DNA of 64,000 nt from an uncultured Bacteroidota bacterium. GTDB taxonomy: Bacteria; Bacteroidota; Bacteroidia; Flavobacteriales; Flavobacteriaceae. Location of the stretch: NCBI GenBank assembly GCA_902606555.1, contig CACLGQ010000003.1, forward strand, positions 1 through 64,000, read 5' to 3'. This document shows positions 17,391 through 26,055 of this stretch, one piece after another; the first letter of the stretch is position 1, and each line of letters opens with the position of its first letter. The position numbers were made by a program, and so were the translations under genes. The notes under the pieces are model-generated. The model did no database searches and was not told the origin of the DNA. It was given only the letters and a program-made list of their open reading frames with translations.

Positions 17391-18699
17391 CAACATTAAT
17401 TTTAGATTTAACTTTTACTACTAAGTCCTTATCAATATAATCAAGTTTACAGTTTATTACATTGTCAACAAGGTCTTTTGACCAAAGCGCTTTTACTCTA
17501 ATATAATTATCTGTATAGCCAAAGATATAACCATCAAAATTCTTAGATTCAAATAAAACAGGTCTTTCACTATTTATATTATTTTCATAAAAAACCCTCT
17601 TCTTTTCAAGTGATAATTCTCTTAAAATTTTACTTCTTTTAGACTTTAGATTATTAGGAACCTTGTTTTCCATTAAATTGGATTCAGTATTGTCGCGGTC
17701 CGAATATGAAAATACATGCAAATATGAAATATCCAATTTTCTTAAAAAATTAAACGTTTCATTGAAATCTTTGTCTGTTTCGCCAGGAAATCCAACAATT
17801 ACATCAACGCCAATACAACAGTTTGGCATCAACTCTTTTATTTTCTTTATTCTAGATTCATAAAGACTAGTTAAATATCTTCTTTTCATCAACTTTAGGA
17901 TCTTGTCTGATCCACTTTGTAGTGGAATATGAAAATGGTTGACAAATTTTTTACTCTTAAAAACAAAATCAATTATTTCATTGCCAAGAAGGTTTGGCTC
18001 AATTGATGAAATTCTTAATCTAGATAAATTTCTAATTTTATTAAAATGTTTAATCAACTCAAAAAAATTACTTTCTTTTTTACTTGAATTAATATCAAAT
18101 ATCCCAAAATCTCCAATATTAACTCCAGTTAAAACAATTTCCTTGATACCATTTGAAACTAAATATTTTGCATTCTCAACTAGTTGTAAAATCTGTCCGC
18201 TCCGTGACTTACCTCTTGCCAATGGTATTGTACAATAAGTGCATTTATAATCACATCCATCTTGTACTTTTAAAAATGACCTTGTTCGTTCACCCATCGA
18301 AAAAGAACTTTTGAAAAAGTCTACGGAACTAATTTCACAAGAATGAACATTACTATTTTCTTTATTATCAAGATTTAAATAATTTAAAACATCAAACTTC
18401 TTATCAGCACCGACAACTAGATCTACACCAGAGATATTTGATATTTTTTTTGGTTTTAATTGAGCATAACATCCGATTGCAACAACAGATGATTTAGGAT
18501 TTTTCTTTTTTACTTTATTTACAAGGTATTTGAATTCTTTATCTGCGTTGTGCGTGACTGAACAAGTATTTATAATATAAATATCGGAGGATTCATTGAA
18601 GCTAACTTTTTGAAATCCTTTTTTGACAAATTCTCTTGAAATTGATGAAGTTTCTGAGTAATTTAGTTTACAACCTAATGTTTTGAATGCTACTTTCAA
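17371..18699 (-). CDS. mtaB: tRNA t6A37 methylthiotransferase MtaB
   Basis: The 442-residue radical-SAM enzyme converts t6A to ms2t6A at position 37 of ANN-decoding tRNAs. The N-terminal UPF0004 domain has Cys10 (TLGCKLNYSET), Cys46 (INTCSVT) and Cys77 (AIGCYAQ) for one [4Fe-4S] cluster. The radical-SAM motif is CX3CX2C at Cys149, Cys153 and Cys156 (DGCDYKCTYCTIPLARGKSR). A TRAM-like region closes the protein. KLNYSET and the length favour MtaB over MiaB or RimO. The start is TTG. A TATATTTG -7 box lies 13 bases upstream. Confidence 0.93.
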   Translation of the reverse strand: MKVAFKTLGCKLNYSETSSISREFVKKGFQKVSFNESSDIYIINTCSVTHNADKEFKYLVNKVKKKNPKSSVVAIGCYAQLKPKKISNISGVDLVVGADKKFDVLNYLNLDNKENSNVHSCEISSVDFFKSSFSMGERTRSFLKVQDGCDYKCTYCTIPLARGKSRSGQILQLVENAKYLVSNGIKEIVLTGVNIGDFGIFDINSSKKESNFFELIKHFNKIRNLSRLRISSIEPNLLGNEIIDFVFKSKKFVNHFHIPLQSGSDKILKLMKRRYLTSLYESRIKKIKELMPNCCIGVDVIVGFPGETDKDFNETFNFLRKLDISYLHVFSYSDRDNTESNLMENKVPNNLKSKRSKILRELSLEKKRVFYENNINSERPVLFESKNFDGYIFGYTDNYIRVKALWSKDLVDNVINCKLDYIDKDLVVKVKSKINVAKVLHQ

Positions 18700-18711
18700 T
18701 TATTTTTTTTG

Positions 18712-18719
18712 CAAATATA
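18712..18719 (-). promoter_or_regulatory. candidate -7 box upstream of mtaB
   Basis: On the minus strand this is TATATTTG, an exact TAnnTTTG match 13 bases from the mtaB start. No TTG was found 17-22 bases further upstream. Confidence 0.4.
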
Positions 18720-18738
18720 ATTTTATATTATAAATGAC

Positions 18739-20322
18739 ATGATTAAAAGAACATTGGTAATTATAGTTATTATATTTAATTCTTGTGATAATTCGAAATT
18801 AAAATCTGAAAATATATTCAGATATAATGAATATTCAAATATTAGTTCACTTGATCCTGCCTTTTCCTCTACCCTAAGAAATATTTGGCCATGCAATCAA
18901 ATTTTTAATGGCCTGGTTAGAATGGATAATAATCTTAATGTAGTGCCTGATATTGCAGAAAATTGGATTGTAAGTGCAGATAAAAAAACTTATAATTTCA
19001 AAATTAGAAATGATATTTATTTTCATGAATCAGAGTATTTTGAAAATGGTCAATCAAGACATGTAAATGCTTATGATTTTGAATATAGTTTTAATAGATT
19101 AATCGATAGTGATGTTGCCTCACCAGGTTCTTGGGTTATGAACAATGTAGATAGATTTGAGGCAATTAATGATTCAATTTTTCAAATTCATTTATACAAT
19201 GAGTTTAATTCCTTTCTTGAAATCTTAACAATGAAGTATTGCTCGGTTGTTCCAAAAGAGGTAGTTCAATCACTTGGAAATTCATTTTCAAAAAATCCAA
19301 TTGGAACTGGGCCATTTAAATTCAAAAGATGGGATGATAATATAAAATTGGTATTGGTTAAAAATGAAAATTATCACGAATTTGATCAATCTGGTAATAG
19401 ATTACCTTATTTAGATGCAATTTCTACAAGATTTATACCTGACAAAAAAAGTGAATTTATGGAGTTTTTATCTGGAAATTTAGATTTTATTAGTTCACCT
19501 GAAAATACAATTGTCGACCAAATATTCAATGTTGATGGCAATCTTAATGAAAATTTGAAGGATAAGTTTTCTCTATCAAAAAGTCCATATTTAAATACTG
19601 AATATATAGGATTCAATACTTCAACAAACCTCAAAAAGGATATCCTTCTAAGAAAGGCTATTAACTATGCAATTGATAGAGAAAAAATGATGAAATTTTT
19701 AAGAAAAAATATAGGTTATCCTGCATTGAGTGGATTAGTTCCTAATGGATTGAATAATGAATTTTATTCAAATAGATATTTTAAAAATACTGAATTAGCA
19801 AAAAAATATTTAAAGGAATATAAGAAAGTAAATGATCTAAAAAATATAAGTTTAGTTCTGACAACTGATGCTCAATACTTAGATATTTTAGAATTTATCC
19901 AATCTGAATTGAAATCATTAGATATTGATTTAAAAATTAATATTACTCCTCCATCCATATTAAGGCAAGGTAAAGCAACAGGTAAGTTTAATGTTTTTCG
20001 AGCTAGTTGGATTGCTGATTATGCAAATCCAGAAAATTATTTTTCACTTTTTTATTCTAAAAATCAAACACCTTATGGTCCGAACTACACATTTTTTAAA
20101 AATAAAGAATATGATAAACTTTATATACAGACACTATCATTAAAGGATAAAGATCAACTTAATAAGATTTATGAAAAACTTGAAGAAATTATAAATTATT
20201 ATTCTCCAATCATCCCACTATATTATGATATGAGTGTTCAGATAAAACAAAAAAACATTTTTGGTTTGAAGAATAATCCATTAAATATTCTTGATTTAAA
20301 AACTGTTTATAAAAAAAAATAG
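18739..20322 (+). CDS. ABC-transporter substrate-binding lipoprotein (SBP_5 family)
   Basis: This 527-residue protein resembles the oligopeptide-binding proteins (DppA/OppA, SBP_bac_5). The N-terminus is a lipoprotein signal: a short basic start, a hydrophobic run and a FNSC lipobox with Cys near residue 16. Family features follow: SSLDPAFSSTLRNIWPCNQI, FNGLVRMDNNLNVVPDIAEN, YNFKIRNDIYFHES, NPIGTGPFKFKRWDD, and the late RASWIADYANPENYFSLFYS. No permease or ATPase gene is adjacent, so it is an orphan here. It likely captures peptides or similar solutes at the inner membrane. The 3' end lies 5 bases from the convergent rpmE2. Confidence 0.88.
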   Translation: MIKRTLVIIVIIFNSCDNSKLKSENIFRYNEYSNISSLDPAFSSTLRNIWPCNQIFNGLVRMDNNLNVVPDIAENWIVSADKKTYNFKIRNDIYFHESEYFENGQSRHVNAYDFEYSFNRLIDSDVASPGSWVMNNVDRFEAINDSIFQIHLYNEFNSFLEILTMKYCSVVPKEVVQSLGNSFSKNPIGTGPFKFKRWDDNIKLVLVKNENYHEFDQSGNRLPYLDAISTRFIPDKKSEFMEFLSGNLDFISSPENTIVDQIFNVDGNLNENLKDKFSLSKSPYLNTEYIGFNTSTNLKKDILLRKAINYAIDREKMMKFLRKNIGYPALSGLVPNGLNNEFYSNRYFKNTELAKKYLKEYKKVNDLKNISLVLTTDAQYLDILEFIQSELKSLDIDLKINITPPSILRQGKATGKFNVFRASWIADYANPENYFSLFYSKNQTPYGPNYTFFKNKEYDKLYIQTLSLKDKDQLNKIYEKLEEIINYYSPIIPLYYDMSVQIKQKNIFGLKNNPLNILDLKTVYKKK

Positions 20323-20327
20323 AGATA

Positions 20328-20858
20328 TTATTTCTCCTTTGAACTTTCTTCATCATCAGACGGAGGTTCTTCAGCAACTGGAGCTTCCTCAACTGGTGCC
20401 TCCTCAACTGATGAGTCTTCAGAAACTGGTGTCTCCTTAGCAACTGGAGCTTCCTCAACTGGTGCCTCCTCAACTGATGAGTCTTCGGAAACTGGTGTCT
20501 CCTTAGCAACTGGAGCTTCCTCAACTGGTGCCTCCTCAACTGGTGCGACTTTGGAAACTGGTGTATCCTCAGCAATGGGAGATTCTTGATTTGGTGATTT
20601 TTTATTTTTTAATGATAAATTAGCATATCTGTTTTTAAACTTATCAATTCTACCGGCTGTATCAACTAATTTTGTTTTTCCTGTATAATAAGGGTGTGAA
20701 GTCCTAGAAATTTCTAACTTGACCAATGGATAATCAACTCCATCAACTTTGATCGTATCTTTTGTTTCGACAGTAGATTTAGTTAAAAATATATCGTTGT
20801 TAGACATATCTTTAAATGCAACGAGTCTGTAATTTTCTGGATGTAAACCTTTTTTCAT
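20328..20858 (-). CDS. rpmE2: 50S ribosomal protein L31 type B with a long acidic repeat tail
   Basis: Residues 1-84 are a complete type B L31: [20 protein letters not shown], then [20 protein letters not shown] and IDKFKNRYA. There are no zinc-ligand cysteines, so it is the zinc-independent form. Residues ~85-176 are an extension rich in Glu, Ala, Pro, Val and Ser, built of a 22-residue unit ([20 protein letters not shown] plus PV) repeated about three times. The tail doubles the protein and should be disordered and negatively charged. Type B L31 is normally 80-90 residues. A promoter with both boxes lies upstream. Confidence 0.95.
   Translation of the reverse strand: MKKGLHPENYRLVAFKDMSNNDIFLTKSTVETKDTIKVDGVDYPLVKLEISRTSHPYYTGKTKLVDTAGRIDKFKNRYANLSLKNKKSPNQESPIAEDTPVSKVAPVEEAPVEEAPVAKETPVSEDSSVEEAPVEEAPVAKETPVSEDSSVEEAPVEEAPVAEEPPSDDEESSKEK
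20380..20577. repeat. 66-bp tandem repeat inside rpmE2
   Basis: There are three consecutive 66-bp units, beginning at 20380, 20446 and 20512. The first two appear to differ by one base (CAGAA against CGGAA); the third diverges in its second half. Each unit encodes 22 residues, so copy-number changes keep the reading frame of the L31 tail. Near-identity of units 1 and 2 points to recent duplication. Confidence 0.9.
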
Positions 20859-20875
20859 CAGTTAAATAGTGCCTG

Positions 20876-20905
20876 CAAATTTAGTTTTTTTTTATTATTA
20901 TGCAA
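20876..20905 (-). promoter_or_regulatory. Bacteroidota-type promoter for rpmE2
   Basis: On the minus strand TTG (20905-20903), a 19-base spacer and TAAATTTG (20883-20876) match the consensus. The predicted start of transcription near 20870 leaves a leader of about 12 bases before the ATG at 20858. Confidence 0.6.
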
Positions 20906-20950
20906 TGAATATTCAGAATAGATAAATTCTAACTAAATTTACAATTATAA

Positions 20951-21481
20951 ATGAAAAATATATCTGCTAGAAATCAAATAATAAATTTTGGTCTAATTAC
21001 TTCGTTTTTTGGAGTTTCTTTTTCTTTAATGCAGTTTTTTTTAGGAACTCATTATGAGAATGACCCAATTTCATTAGTTATTAGTTTTATTATCCTTTTT
21101 TCAGGGATTGCTGCCTGTATTTTAAATTTCAAAAAGAAAAATAATGGCATAATTAAATTAAATACAATTTTAAAATTAGGAACTGGTGTTTCAAGTGTAT
21201 ATGTTGTTGTATCAATAATTTATTTTTTATTACTAATTAATATTTTTGAGCCTACATATTGGGATACAGTTTGGCAAATGTCTTATGAGGCAGCTATTGC
21301 TGAAAATCCTGAACAAATGACTAATCCACAAACAAATAGTTATTGGACCTTTGAAGAGTTCAGAGGTTATATTGAATGGACAGAAAATATAGTTTATCCA
21401 TTTATTATAGGAGTAAATTTATTTATTGGATTTATGTTTAGCCTGGTATTAGGTGTTTTTGTTCAAAAATCTGAAAAATAA
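20951..21481 (+). CDS. DUF4199 family membrane protein
   Basis: This 176-residue protein has four predicted membrane helices (about residues 10-30, 40-60, 75-97 and 148-172). Between helices 3 and 4 lies a soluble loop with YWDTVWQMSYEAAIAENPEQ and a YWTFEEFRGYIEW stretch. The topology and loop resemble the DUF4199 family of Bacteroidota, whose role is unknown. It lies 2 bases before a GT2 glycosyltransferase on the same strand, an arrangement often seen for DUF4199 genes. It may assist the glycosyltransferase, but this is inference from position. Confidence 0.7.
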   Translation: MKNISARNQIINFGLITSFFGVSFSLMQFFLGTHYENDPISLVISFIILFSGIAACILNFKKKNNGIIKLNTILKLGTGVSSVYVVVSIIYFLLLINIFEPTYWDTVWQMSYEAAIAENPEQMTNPQTNSYWTFEEFRGYIEWTENIVYPFIIGVNLFIGFMFSLVLGVFVQKSEK

Positions 21482-21483
21482 CA

Positions 21484-22434
21484 ATGGATTTATCTTTAGT
21501 AATTCCTCTTTTCAACGAAGGTGACTCGATTTTTGAATTAAATAAGAAGATTAATGAAATTATTTCAAATTCAAATATAGATGTTGAAATTATTTACGTT
21601 GATGATGGAAGTAGAGATGATTCGTGGAAAAAAATTGCTAATATTTCAGAAAAATACCCAAACATTATTGGATTAAGATTTTTAAAAAACTATGGTAAAT
21701 CCATGGCACTTTCAGCTGGATTTTCTAATGCTAAAGGAACGGTCGTTATTACAATGGATGCAGATCTTCAGGACGACCCTAATGAGATAATTCCACTTTA
21801 TAACATGGTTAAAAATGAGGGCTATGATTTAGTTTCTGGATGGAAAAAAAAGAGATATGATTCTGTTATTTTTAAAAATATTCCATCCAAACTATTTAAT
21901 TGGGCTGCTAGAAAATCATCAGGTATAAATTTGCATGATTTTAACTGTGGAATAAAGGCATATAAAAAATCTGTTATTAAGGAGATTGAATTGACTGGGG
22001 GAATGCATAGATATATACCAGTGTTAGCAAAAAACTGTGGTTTTAATAAAATATCAGAAAAGGTTGTTAAACATCACCCAAGAAAATACGGAAAAACCAA
22101 ATATGGGGCAGATAGATTCATGAAAGGTTTTTTAGATTTATTGACATTATCATTCGTTCAAAGATTTGGTAAAAGACCAATGCATTTTTTTGGTTTATTG
22201 GGTACAATAATTTTGTTAGTTGCTTTATTTTTTTCAATATACATAGGAGTTGATAAATTATTTATAAATAAATCTGGAAGATTAATTACTGATAGACCTG
22301 AATTTTTTATATCCCTTGCTACCATGGTAATTGGTCTTCAATTTTTTCTAGCAGGTTTTCTTGGCGAATTGATTTTAAGAACAAGGAAGAGTAAAGATAA
22401 TTATACAATTAGTGAAAAGACCAATTCAAAATAA
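21484..22434 (+). CDS. membrane glycosyltransferase, GT2 family
   Basis: The 316-residue protein has a GT-A catalytic domain followed by two C-terminal membrane helices. The N-terminus is LSLVIPLFNEGDSIFELNKK, the nucleotide-binding acidic pair is IIYVDDGSRDDSW, and the metal-binding motif is VVITMDADLQDDPNEI. Later come DFNCGIKAYKK and PRKYGKTKYG. The layout matches the DPM1/ArnC/GtrB group that moves a sugar onto undecaprenyl or dolichyl phosphate, so it likely makes a lipid-linked sugar for the envelope. Donor and acceptor cannot be told. It is in a run of tightly spaced genes from the DUF4199 gene to the ABC exporter. Confidence 0.88.
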   Translation: MDLSLVIPLFNEGDSIFELNKKINEIISNSNIDVEIIYVDDGSRDDSWKKIANISEKYPNIIGLRFLKNYGKSMALSAGFSNAKGTVVITMDADLQDDPNEIIPLYNMVKNEGYDLVSGWKKKRYDSVIFKNIPSKLFNWAARKSSGINLHDFNCGIKAYKKSVIKEIELTGGMHRYIPVLAKNCGFNKISEKVVKHHPRKYGKTKYGADRFMKGFLDLLTLSFVQRFGKRPMHFFGLLGTIILLVALFFSIYIGVDKLFINKSGRLITDRPEFFISLATMVIGLQFFLAGFLGELILRTRKSKDNYTISEKTNSK

Positions 22435-22436
22435 TT

Positions 22437-24137
22437 ATGAGTTTTAAATTAAAAAGTTTTGATGAATGGACATCTGATATTTTTGATAAAAAAACTGTTT
22501 CAAACGTAATCAATTTAAAGAAGGTTAATCAAAATGATTTTGATGACTCATTCTACAAAAATCTTGAATTTGGAACTGGAGGAATGAGAGGTATAATGGG
22601 AGTTGGTCCAAATAGAGTAAATAAATATACTTTTGGAAAAACTACTCAGGGAATATCAAATTATTTAAATAATAAATTTAAAAATAAAGACATCTCAGTT
22701 GTTATAGGAAGAGATTGCAGGAATAATGGAGAGGATTTAGAAAAGATAGTTAGTAAAGTCTTCTCATCTAATGGGATAAAAGTATATAAATTTAAATCCA
22801 TTCAGCCTACTCCGCTAGTATCTTTTGCTATCAAAGAACTAAAATGTAAATGCGGAATAGTACTCACAGCTTCACATAATCCAAAAGAATATAATGGTTA
22901 TAAAGTTTATGGGGAAGACGGAGGACAAATTGTCCCACCTGTTGATAGTAGATTAACTGAAGAAATTGATAAAGTTGAATATTCAAAAATAAAATTCAAA
23001 AAAAATAAAAATTTAATTCATACGTTAGACAGCTCAATAGAGAAATTATACGTTGAAAAATCATTATCCTTTTTCAATAAATTGTATTCAAATTCAGAAA
23101 AAAATTTAAAAATTGTTTTTACTTCTTTACATGGAACATCATATAAACTCATTCCAAACCTTTTGAAAAAAACAGGATTTTCAGAACTTAAACTAGTTGA
23201 TAAACAAATGATTCCTGATGGTAATTTTACTCATGCACAATCATCAAATCCAGAAGACAAGTTAGCATTAATAGATGCAATTGAAATAGCTAAAAAAAAT
23301 AATAGTGATTTAGTTATTGGAACAGACCCAGATGCAGATAGATTTGGTATTGTTGTAAAAGACTTTAATGGTGATTTTGTACAAATAAATGGGAATCAAT
23401 CAATGATTGTATTAACAGATTTTTTACTATCAAGATTACAATATGAAAAAACTAAATCTTTCATTGCAAGTACAGTGGTCTCTACTCCAATGATGCAAAA
23501 AATAGCAGATAAAAATAAAGTAAAATTAATTTTGTCTTTGACTGGTTTTAAGTGGATAGGAAAAATGATAAATGATTTTCCATCATTAAATTATATATGC
23601 GGCGGTGAGGAAAGTTATGGTTTTTTAGCTGGTGATTTTGTTAGAGATAAAGATGCACTTACTTCATCATTATTAATTTCAGGATTATGTAATGATCTAA
23701 AAGAGAAAAACTCTTCATTTTTCGAGAGACTAATTGATTGTTATTTAAAATATGGTTTCTACAAAGAGAAACTATTATCAATAACTGAAAAGGGAGAAAA
23801 AGGATTTAAAAAAATTAGTGAAAAAATTAATTCATTAAGAGATAATCCACCCAATAGACTAGCTGATGATCCTATAATAAAAATTTATGATTATAGAGAA
23901 TCATTATTAAATGATAAGTTAAATAATTGTTCGTCAATTTTAAATTTTCCTAAATCGAATCTTTTAATTTTTGAGTCATCAAATGGCACAAGAGTAGCTG
24001 TTAGACCTAGTGGAACTGAACCTAAGATTAAATATTATTTCAGCGTTAATGCGAATCTTAATACAAAAAATGATTTTAAAATTAAAGATGAGTTATTAAA
24101 TAAAAAAATTAACTTGTTAATAGAGGAATTTATTTAG
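22437..24137 (+). CDS. phosphoglucomutase/phosphomannomutase family enzyme
   Basis: The 566-residue alpha-D-phosphohexomutase interconverts sugar-1- and sugar-6-phosphates. The four domains can be followed by motif: EFGTGGMRGIMG (44-55); the active-site serine loop TASHNP with Ser146; the metal loop GTDPDADR (295-302); the sugar-binding loop GGEESYGF (389-396); and the phosphate-binding RPSGTEPKIKYYF near the end. The length fits the PGM2-like long subgroup of Bacteroidota. Glucose-1-phosphate from this enzyme could feed nucleotide-sugar synthesis for the neighbouring glycosyltransferase. Confidence 0.93.
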   Translation: MSFKLKSFDEWTSDIFDKKTVSNVINLKKVNQNDFDDSFYKNLEFGTGGMRGIMGVGPNRVNKYTFGKTTQGISNYLNNKFKNKDISVVIGRDCRNNGEDLEKIVSKVFSSNGIKVYKFKSIQPTPLVSFAIKELKCKCGIVLTASHNPKEYNGYKVYGEDGGQIVPPVDSRLTEEIDKVEYSKIKFKKNKNLIHTLDSSIEKLYVEKSLSFFNKLYSNSEKNLKIVFTSLHGTSYKLIPNLLKKTGFSELKLVDKQMIPDGNFTHAQSSNPEDKLALIDAIEIAKKNNSDLVIGTDPDADRFGIVVKDFNGDFVQINGNQSMIVLTDFLLSRLQYEKTKSFIASTVVSTPMMQKIADKNKVKLILSLTGFKWIGKMINDFPSLNYICGGEESYGFLAGDFVRDKDALTSSLLISGLCNDLKEKNSSFFERLIDCYLKYGFYKEKLLSITEKGEKGFKKISEKINSLRDNPPNRLADDPIIKIYDYRESLLNDKLNNCSSILNFPKSNLLIFESSNGTRVAVRPSGTEPKIKYYFSVNANLNTKNDFKIKDELLNKKINLLIEEFI

Positions 24138-25961
24138 ATGTATTTTAAAAGAGTTTTAAATTATGTTTTCACTTTCAAAAAATATTTTCTAATAAATATT
24201 ATTTTTAGCGTTTTTTATGCACTTTTTAGTGCAATTGCATTTCTATCACTTATGCCAATGCTTGAAGTTTTATTTAATGGCGTCATTGATATTAGAGAAA
24301 AACCTAAACTTGAATTATCTAATAATCTAGGTGAGTTTATTGAAAATTGGCTCAATTTTCAGGTAAGTAGTTTTGCTGCAGATGATAATCAAAAAGCTAT
24401 CCTTTTTGTGGTTGGTGTTGTAATTATTTTATTTTTCTTAAAAAATATTTCTAATTATTTTGCTTTATTCTTTTCTACATTAATTAGAAATGGAGTCATT
24501 AAAAATCTAAAAAAAAATATTTATGAAAAAATTATAACTCTACCACTAAGTTATTTTTCAAAAAATAAAAAAGGAGATCTAATATCTAGAATGTCATCTG
24601 ACGTAATTGAAGTACAAAATTCGTTTTTATCAATAATTGAAATATTCATCAGAGATCCATTGACCATTGCTTTCACAATTGGGGCAATGTTCATAATAAG
24701 CTATAAACTAACTCTTTTTGTTATAGTTTTTATTCCTGTTTCTGGTTTCATAATATCTTTTATTGGAAAGACATTAAAAAGAAAATCATTACTTGTTCAA
24801 AGAGAACAAGCCGAGCTTACATCTATAACTGAAGAAACTATAAATGGAATAAAAATTATCAAAAGTTTTTTAGCTGAAAGTTTTTTTAAAAATAAGTTTG
24901 ATAAAACAAATACTAATTTTTTAAGTTTTTCGAATAAATTAATAAACCGACAAAATATTGCAGCACCCCTGAGTGAGTTTTTAGGAATTCTTGTAATTGG
25001 TGTATTGCTTTGGTACGGTGGTCAATTAGTCTTAATTGATATGGAACTTAAACCTGCAGCTTTTATTACTTACATGGGCTTAGCTTATGGTGTTTTAACA
25101 CCTGCCAAATCAATAAGTAAAGCTTTTTATTCATTAAAAAAGGGTAATGCAGCTGCTGAGAGAGTTTTTGAAATAATTGATTCAAAAAGTGAGTTCTTTG
25201 ATGATTCTAATAAAGAAAACTTAGATTCATTTGAAAAATGTATTGAATTTAAAAATGTAAGTTTTAAATATGAAAATGCAACTGTTCTAAATAATATCTC
25301 ACTAAAAGTAAATAAAGGCGAAATGGTTGCAATTGTCGGTTCGTCAGGGAGTGGAAAATCGACATTAGTTAATTTAATCCCAAGATTTTTTGACAGAATA
25401 TCAGGAAAAATTTTGATAGATGATATTGATATTAATAACTTATCAAGATTAAAAATTAGGTCATTGATTGGCATAGTAAGCCAGGACTCAATACTATTTA
25501 ATACCTCAATTAAGGAAAATATTCTGCTCGGCGATCAGAAAGGAAATATACAAGAAAAACTTTCTGAATCTATAAGCATTGCTAATGCTGAAGAGTTTAT
25601 TAATGAATTTGACGATCAAGTTGATCATAATGTGGGTGACAATGGTTCAAATCTTTCAGGTGGACAAAAACAAAGAGTAGCTATTGCAAGAGCAGTTTAC
25701 TCAAATTCTCCAATATTAATTCTTGATGAGGCAACTTCATCTCTAGACTCAAAGTCTGAAAAATTGGTACAGAAAGCAATTGATAAATTAATGATTAATA
25801 AAACATCTATTGTTATTGCTCACAGATTGTCAACAATACAAAATGCAAACAAAATTATTGTTTTAGATAAAGGTGAAATTGTAGAGCAAGGAAGCCACAA
25901 TGAACTTATTAAAAATGATAGTTATTATAAAAAATTGATAGCCCTTCAATCTTTCAAGTAA
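24138..25961 (+). CDS. ABC exporter, MsbA-like fused permease and ATPase
   Basis: This 607-residue half-transporter has six N-terminal membrane helices (about residues 1-320) and a C-terminal nucleotide-binding domain. The NBD shows Walker A VGSSGSGKST (around 400), Q-loop GIVSQD, signature LSGGQKQRVAIARA (around 506), Walker B ILILDEATSSLDS (around 527) and H-loop AHRLSTI (around 561). All catalytic residues are intact. It belongs to the MsbA/lipid exporter group and would work as a homodimer in the inner membrane. It directly abuts the mutase gene, so a role in exporting a lipid-linked glycan or lipid A is plausible but unproven. Confidence 0.9.
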   Translation: MYFKRVLNYVFTFKKYFLINIIFSVFYALFSAIAFLSLMPMLEVLFNGVIDIREKPKLELSNNLGEFIENWLNFQVSSFAADDNQKAILFVVGVVIILFFLKNISNYFALFFSTLIRNGVIKNLKKNIYEKIITLPLSYFSKNKKGDLISRMSSDVIEVQNSFLSIIEIFIRDPLTIAFTIGAMFIISYKLTLFVIVFIPVSGFIISFIGKTLKRKSLLVQREQAELTSITEETINGIKIIKSFLAESFFKNKFDKTNTNFLSFSNKLINRQNIAAPLSEFLGILVIGVLLWYGGQLVLIDMELKPAAFITYMGLAYGVLTPAKSISKAFYSLKKGNAAAERVFEIIDSKSEFFDDSNKENLDSFEKCIEFKNVSFKYENATVLNNISLKVNKGEMVAIVGSSGSGKSTLVNLIPRFFDRISGKILIDDIDINNLSRLKIRSLIGIVSQDSILFNTSIKENILLGDQKGNIQEKLSESISIANAEEFINEFDDQVDHNVGDNGSNLSGGQKQRVAIARAVYSNSPILILDEATSSLDSKSEKLVQKAIDKLMINKTSIVIAHRLSTIQNANKIIVLDKGEIVEQGSHNELIKNDSYYKKLIALQSFK

Positions 25962-26036
25962 GGGTTTTGTTGATAAATTCTTCAAAAGGTTAAAAAACAA
26001 TAACAATAATAAACTACTTTCTAGAATTTTTTAATC

Positions 26037-26044
26037 TAAATTTG
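26037..26044 (+). promoter_or_regulatory. candidate -7 box upstream of purL
   Basis: TAAATTTG is an exact TAnnTTTG match 11 bases before the purL ATG. No TTG is found at a fitting distance upstream. Confidence 0.4.
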
Positions 26045-26055
26045 GATTTGTAGCA

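Noticed and set aside
20210-20575. Minus-strand open frame of 121 codons across the L31 tail
   Set aside because: It is a shifted reading of the 66-bp repeats, with low-complexity His/Leu/Arg repeats, and overlaps the real rpmE2 frame.
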